DNA from: Flavobacterium sp. LHD-85
Lineage (GTDB): Bacteria > Bacteroidota > Bacteroidia > Flavobacteriales > Flavobacteriaceae
Direction: 5' to 3'
Length of the DNA stretch: 64,000 nt
Assembly (NCBI RefSeq): GCF_030929595.1
Contig: NZ_JAVFVR010000005.1
Coordinates: forward strand, 327,874-391,873
The position numbers and the translations under genes were made by a program. The notes beneath the pieces were generated by a model. That model was not told the DNA's origin, made no database searches, and worked only from the letters and a program-made list of their open reading frames with translations. Below, piece after piece: positions 60,396 through 64,000 of this stretch (positions are counted from its first letter, which is position 1; each line of letters begins with the position of its first letter).

Positions 60396-62249
60396 TTAAA
60401 ATTTAAGGTTTAAGTACAAATTAAAATTTCTTCCTGGCATTGGTCTATATTCTAAACTTTGATAAAAGGTATTCCAAAGATTTAGAACCTGAAATCCTAC
60501 TTTGAAAGAAGATAAAAGTTTAAAATCGTAATCAATTCCGATATTTGATACATTGTAGGCATCAACAATTTTCTCCGGATCGTTGTCAGATTGTGTGTAG
60601 ACAAAACCATTGTAAAGAAATTGATAATAGGCAGAAATGTTTTTTCTTGAATAAGCAACAGATGTCGTAACTTTATTAAAAGGAACAAAAAACAGCTGTT
60701 TTTTAGTTTCGACATTTTCTGAAACTGTATACGCATAAGTTGCATTTGCCGTTAGGTTGTTTTTGCCAAAACTTTTTTTCCAGCCCAACAATGTTTCTGC
60801 TCCATAGCTATTTACCTTGTCTGTATTTTGTGGCATCCAAATTCCGTTTGTTCCGGGAACCCATCTTAGCAAATCTTTTATTTTCATGTAATAAAAAGTC
60901 TGCGTTATATTAAAATCGTGAAAAGTAAAAACATTGCCGATTTCTGCCTGATAAGAACTTTCAGGTTTTAAGTCTGGATTTCCGCCTTCTTCCCAATACA
61001 AATCATTAAAAGTTGGAATCCTGAAATTTCGTGATGCATTCAGCTTCAAATTATATAGTTTTCCAAACTGATAAGAAGAACCAATTGAAAACAGAACAGG
61101 TGACTTATAATTTTCTGTAAATTCTTTGCGAATACCGAATTCATTTTTCCAGTTAGCTGATGCATCTTGTTTAACAAGTAAAGCTGCAGAACTTATTTCT
61201 CTTACATTATCGCCAAAGCCAGAACCATATCCTTTAGTTCGATTATAGTCCAAAATTCCGTTGACTTGCAATGATTTGAATAATTGGTATCCTAAATCTG
61301 CTTTTGTAATAAAGCTTTCGGTTTTTCCGTAAGTATAAATATTACTCGAATTATCTGCATAATACTGATAGTTCTCAAAAATATAAGCAGTTTTTAAATT
61401 GGTTGTAAACTTTCCAAAATTACCGTCATATTCTAATAAGTTTCTATTAAAGCCATTAACATATTTGCTTTTCGTTTCCGATTCAGAAACTAAAGAAGTA
61501 TTTCTATCTGTATTTGAGGTTTGCGTGTATAATTTAAGAATGTTTTTGGCATTAATTTTATAACCCGCATTGGCACTTAGTGTAATAACATCATATTGCC
61601 CATTTTGATTCCAGCGCTGTTCGCCTTTCCAGTTGTACTGGTTCAGGTATTTATAGTCGTTTGTCGAGCTGTTTTTTGAAAGCCCGATTTGAGCGCTCCA
61701 TTTTTTGTTAGAAATAGAAGTTTTATAATTAATTCCAATCGTATTAAAACTGCCGTAATCTAGTCTTAAATTATTCTCAAAACGATTAAAAAATAACAAA
61801 TCGTTGTTTAAATGCACTGTTCCTCCAACAGCACCGCTTCCGTAAATGACACTTCCGCCACCGGCTTTTACACTTATCGAATTATAATCGGAACCTGAAA
61901 TGGTATTAAAATCGGTACTTCCATTCATTTGAGAATTGATGTTTATTCCGTTCCAGATTACTGCTGTCTGAGAAGAAGTTGTTCCTCTAAAAGAGACTGT
62001 AGAAAGCATTCCCCGTCCGTATTCTTTAAAATACAACGTTGAATTAAAATTTAATAAATCGGTTAGGAGAGCCTCATTTTTATTGATTATAGAATCATTG
62101 AGTTTTAAAACAGACTGCGAAGCAGAGTAAGTTTTTAAATTTTTGTCTGAGACAAAAACCTCTTTAAGGCTGGTAATAGAATCGTTTTGCGCCGAAATAA
62201 TCTGGCACACCACAAATAAACAAAAAGCAAAAAGTCGTTTTAAAGTCAT
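60396..62249 (-). CDS. BtuB-like TonB-dependent receptor for cobalamin
   Basis: The 617-residue receptor starts at the ATG of MTLKRLFAFCLFVVCQIISAQ (62247-62249), with a signal peptide. A TonB-box-like part and a plug follow (about 25-150, LKEVFVSDKNLKTYSASQSV and TVSFRGTTSSQTAVIWNGI), then a 22-strand barrel ending LYLNLKF. A longer frame to 62342 crosses the riboswitch and is rejected. The riboswitch 30-60 bases upstream shows cobalamin control. The propeller lipoprotein begins 4 bases after its stop. Confidence 0.9.
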   Translation of the reverse strand: MTLKRLFAFCLFVVCQIISAQNDSITSLKEVFVSDKNLKTYSASQSVLKLNDSIINKNEALLTDLLNFNSTLYFKEYGRGMLSTVSFRGTTSSQTAVIWNGININSQMNGSTDFNTISGSDYNSISVKAGGGSVIYGSGAVGGTVHLNNDLLFFNRFENNLRLDYGSFNTIGINYKTSISNKKWSAQIGLSKNSSTNDYKYLNQYNWKGEQRWNQNGQYDVITLSANAGYKINAKNILKLYTQTSNTDRNTSLVSESETKSKYVNGFNRNLLEYDGNFGKFTTNLKTAYIFENYQYYADNSSNIYTYGKTESFITKADLGYQLFKSLQVNGILDYNRTKGYGSGFGDNVREISSAALLVKQDASANWKNEFGIRKEFTENYKSPVLFSIGSSYQFGKLYNLKLNASRNFRIPTFNDLYWEEGGNPDLKPESSYQAEIGNVFTFHDFNITQTFYYMKIKDLLRWVPGTNGIWMPQNTDKVNSYGAETLLGWKKSFGKNNLTANATYAYTVSENVETKKQLFFVPFNKVTTSVAYSRKNISAYYQFLYNGFVYTQSDNDPEKIVDAYNVSNIGIDYDFKLLSSFKVGFQVLNLWNTFYQSLEYRPMPGRNFNLYLNLKF

Positions 62250-62284
62250 AATTTCTACACTCTTTTTCCCGAGAGTTCGATAAA

Positions 62285-62472
62285 TTGTTACAAAGGCAGG
62301 TCTCCTGGCTTGCGTCTTGCTGTTTACCTTCCCATCACGCAAGGCGTGACAGTGGTGATGTAGTTACAGCAAGCATTCGTTTTTGTGAACTTAGCTTACA
62401 GTTGCGGGTACAGCTCAAGAATTTTACTTGATTCCCTTTTAATGCATTTTTAAATTAAAAACACAACCTTAA
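62285..62472 (-). promoter_or_regulatory. cobalamin riboswitch
   Basis: Reading the minus strand, the region holds the AAAAGGGAATC entry, the GCTGTACCCGCAACTGTAAGC core, a central pseudoknot loop, and the B12 box AGCCAGGAGACCTGCC (62295-62310) close to the receptor start. These are the conserved parts of cobalamin aptamers in fixed order. It sits between cobC and the BtuB-like gene and switches receptor expression off when B12 is bound. Confidence 0.92.
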
Positions 62473-62551
62473 TTTGCTGCAAAGATAAAGTTAAAAATAT
62501 TGATTATTCAAATTTGTTTTGCGTTTCATGAAAAATTATAAATTATTTGCA

Positions 62552-63085
62552 TTAAAAATCGATTTTTATAACTTCTCCGAAATCAACTTTATTATTGAAA
62601 GCTTCTTTTAAAGGCAGTGAACTCTGATGGCATAAAATGCTTCTGATAATTCCGGCGTGAGCAACTATTACTACTGGCTGATTTATTTTTGAAATAGCAT
62701 CCGATAAAAAATCACCAACTCTTTCATGCAGTTCGACAAAAGATTCTCCGTTTGAAACTTTAATATTCACAAAATCTTCCATCCACGGATTAAGTTCTTC
62801 TGCCGGAATTTCGTTCCAGTTTTTTAATTCCCAATCGCCAAAATTCATTTCTTTTAAACGTTTGTCTTCTTGATAAGAAATGGTTTTAATATTTTCTTGA
62901 ATATGTTTTGCTAAAATAACGCAACGCTTTAACGGACTCGAAAAAATAAATGCTTCTGAAGGTAATTCTGAAATAATTCTGACAAAAATTTCATCAAAAG
63001 GTTCCGCAATATCAACATCTGACTGCCCATAACAGATTCCTTTTTCGCAGACAGTTTCGGTATGACGAACTAGATAAATTTCCAT
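62552..63085 (-). CDS. cobC: alpha-ribazole phosphatase (histidine phosphatase)
   Basis: Starting at MEIYLVRHTETVCEKGICYGQSD (63083-63085), the 177-residue protein carries the RHTE phosphohistidine motif (His8) and the later SSPLKRCVILA and VIVAHAGIIRSIL (second catalytic His). The CYGQSD segment is typical of alpha-ribazole phosphatase, which dephosphorylates alpha-ribazole-5'-phosphate in cobalamin lower-ligand assembly. The family also includes phosphoglycerate mutases, but the cobS neighbour decides. It overlaps cobS by 16 bases. Confidence 0.88.
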   Translation of the reverse strand: MEIYLVRHTETVCEKGICYGQSDVDIAEPFDEIFVRIISELPSEAFIFSSPLKRCVILAKHIQENIKTISYQEDKRLKEMNFGDWELKNWNEIPAEELNPWMEDFVNIKVSNGESFVELHERVGDFLSDAISKINQPVVIVAHAGIIRSILCHQSSLPLKEAFNNKVDFGEVIKIDF

Positions 63086-63855
63086 AAAAATAAAATGCTT
63101 AAATAAAATATCACTTCGCAAACCTGTTGTGTAGCTCCAAGACAATCTCCAGTATAACCGTCAATCCATTTCTGGAAATAGCGAGCTAAAAAATAACGAG
63201 TTATAAAAACGGGAACTATAGCAAGAAGAAATTTCAAATCAAAATAAGAAAATACAAGCAGCGGAATTAAACCAAAAAAGAATGACCCAAAAACTTCTTT
63301 CCAAGTATATTGTTTCGCAATTGGTTTGCTTTTGCTAGAAGCATCATCACGAGAATATTCATGTGTAAAAATAATACTGATTGCTGCCAAGCGGCTCAAA
63401 GAATGAGCAGAAACAAATAAAAGGAAAACTAATAAAATGTTATTAGTGAAAAGTAAAATGGATTCTGAAAGTAGTTTGAATTTTAATAGAAAAAGTAAAA
63501 CCAATCCGATTGCTCCATAAGCACCAATGGCACTATCTTTCATAATCATCAAGATTTTTTCTTTGGTCCAGCCTCCGCCAAAACCATCACAGACATCGGC
63601 AAATCCGTCCTCGTGAAAAGCTCCTGTAGTTAAAATAGAAGCAATAATCGCTAATATAACAGCAATTTCTGTGGAAAGAAAAAATGAAAAAAGATAAAAA
63701 GCCAGAAAAGAAATACTCCCAACAATCCATCCAATAAAAGGAAAATATCTTGTGGCTTTATTTAAATAATCTGGATGATGCGTAATGTTTTTTGGACACG
63801 GAATTCTGGTGTAAAACATTAAGCAGGTGAAGAAAATGTGTAGTTCTTTTTTCAT
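63070..63855 (-). CDS. cobS: adenosylcobinamide-GDP ribazoletransferase (cobalamin synthase)
   Basis: The 261-residue membrane protein has the conserved metal motif HEDGFADVCDGFGGGWTKEKILMIMKDSAIGAYGAIGL (about 82-118, split), which is the CobS active-site region. About six to seven membrane helices surround it. It joins adenosylcobinamide-GDP and alpha-ribazole(-phosphate) to give cobalamin. It starts 47 bases from the transposase and overlaps cobC. The rest of the cob operon (cobU, cobT) is not in the window. Confidence 0.94.
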   Translation of the reverse strand: MKKELHIFFTCLMFYTRIPCPKNITHHPDYLNKATRYFPFIGWIVGSISFLAFYLFSFFLSTEIAVILAIIASILTTGAFHEDGFADVCDGFGGGWTKEKILMIMKDSAIGAYGAIGLVLLFLLKFKLLSESILLFTNNILLVFLLFVSAHSLSRLAAISIIFTHEYSRDDASSKSKPIAKQYTWKEVFGSFFFGLIPLLVFSYFDLKFLLAIVPVFITRYFLARYFQKWIDGYTGDCLGATQQVCEVIFYLSILFLWKFI

Positions 63856-63869
63856 TTATATAATTAGTT

Positions 63870-64000
63870 TTCCATTTAGTATGTCATTTCTGTAAAAGTC
63901 ATTTATTTCGGTAACGGATTTATCATTTCGATTGGCTTTTTTCCATCAATTCCCTGATGGGGTCTTTCATGATTATAGTAATATAAATATTGTAATAATT
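63870..64000 (-). mobile_element. right portion of an IS3-type insertion sequence
   Basis: The transposase stop at 63903 leaves about 30-45 bases for the inverted terminal repeat (around GTCATTTCTGTAAAAGTC, 63873-63900). No target duplication can be judged from one end. The exact border is uncertain. Confidence 0.55.
63903..64000 (-). CDS. IS3-family transposase (OrfB), C-terminal end, cut by the window edge
   Basis: The visible part reads YNHERPHQGIDGKKPIEMIN and PLPK before a TAA stop at 63903-63905. YN.ERPHQ is the C-terminal signature of the DDE integrase core of IS3-type transposases. Only about 32 codons lie in the window. It is on the same strand as cobS, which it precedes in transcription order. 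Confidence 0.85.
   Translation of the reverse strand, partial: LLQYLYYYNHERPHQGIDGKKPIEMINPLPK

Noticed and set aside
62250..62342. N-terminal extension of the BtuB-like receptor
   Set aside because: It translates the cobalamin riboswitch B12 box; a signal peptide begins at the internal ATG.

Overview
This is an AT-rich chromosomal segment of a Bacteroidota bacterium, most probably a Flavobacterium or close relative. The reasons are: promoters of the form TTG-N18/20-TAnnTTTG instead of sigma70 -35/-10 boxes; no Shine-Dalgarno motifs in front of the genes; Bacteroidota-restricted families (DUF4290, DUF5686, DUF4252, DUF5074, FISUMP); a 6S-Flavo-type RNA downstream of zapA; and intergenic gaps filled with short palindromic repeats. 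The content is mostly a core genome with a few accessory patches. The window cuts one gene at the left edge and an IS3-type transposase at the right edge.

Layout. 1-1.5 kb: end of an unknown gene, a small unknown gene, an ACT-domain protein, and a tRNA-Met(CAT) gene followed by a lone GIY-YIG ORF and a second copy of the tRNA 3' half. 1.6-7.5 kb: START-like protein, class IV aminotransferase, YqgE, HU, an overlapping recQ-fmt pair and an orphan P-loop ATPase. 7.5-15.9 kb: secreted esterase, DUF493-DUF4290-murA, a CDF metal transporter, DUF5686 outer-membrane protein and aroQ, with repeat-rich gaps. 16.0-20.3 kb: six small outer-membrane beta-barrel genes lying between aroQ and xerD. 20.3-27.2 kb: xerD, a soluble PAS histidine kinase, rny, a 6S RNA, zapA with a coiled-coil partner, and an M23 peptidase. 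27.2-37.2 kb: TonB receptor, EF-hand-type lipoprotein, DUF2971 protein, an MsbA-like ABC exporter, phosphosugar mutase, GT2 glycosyltransferase and a DUF4199 membrane protein. 37.4-45.9 kb: rpmE (type B), a GlmU-like protein, a PepSY-like protein, an ABC-F ATPase, a porin plus DASS anion transporter pair, a YjdJ-type acetyltransferase and an alpha/beta hydrolase.

46.0-50.8 kb is the clearest accessory island. It holds a phage-type repressor, two identical-pattern 14-bp operators 31 bp apart, two small DNA-binding-size proteins and a 1042-residue secreted Ig-like/FISUMP surface protein. 50.8-54.7 kb: a TPR membrane protein, rpmH (only 53 codons) and a carB that lacks the usual C-terminal allosteric domain. 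55-59.3 kb: yiaA, then an ECF sigma factor / membrane anti-sigma-like / DUF4252 / DUF4252 operon behind its own ECF-type promoter, divergent from an S41 protease lipoprotein. 59.3-64 kb: vitamin B12 locus, with a cobalamin riboswitch in front of a BtuB-like receptor and a beta-propeller lipoprotein (BtuG-like), preceded by cobS-cobC and an IS3-type transposase end.

Three things deserve the closest look: the repressor-operator-surface protein island (46.0-50.5 kb), the tRNA-duplicating GIY-YIG cassette (1.0-1.45 kb), and the two composite palindromic elements (30.67-30.85 and 54.74-54.93 kb) that share one architecture at unrelated sites. All function calls rest on reading the sequence and on family knowledge; no database search was run.
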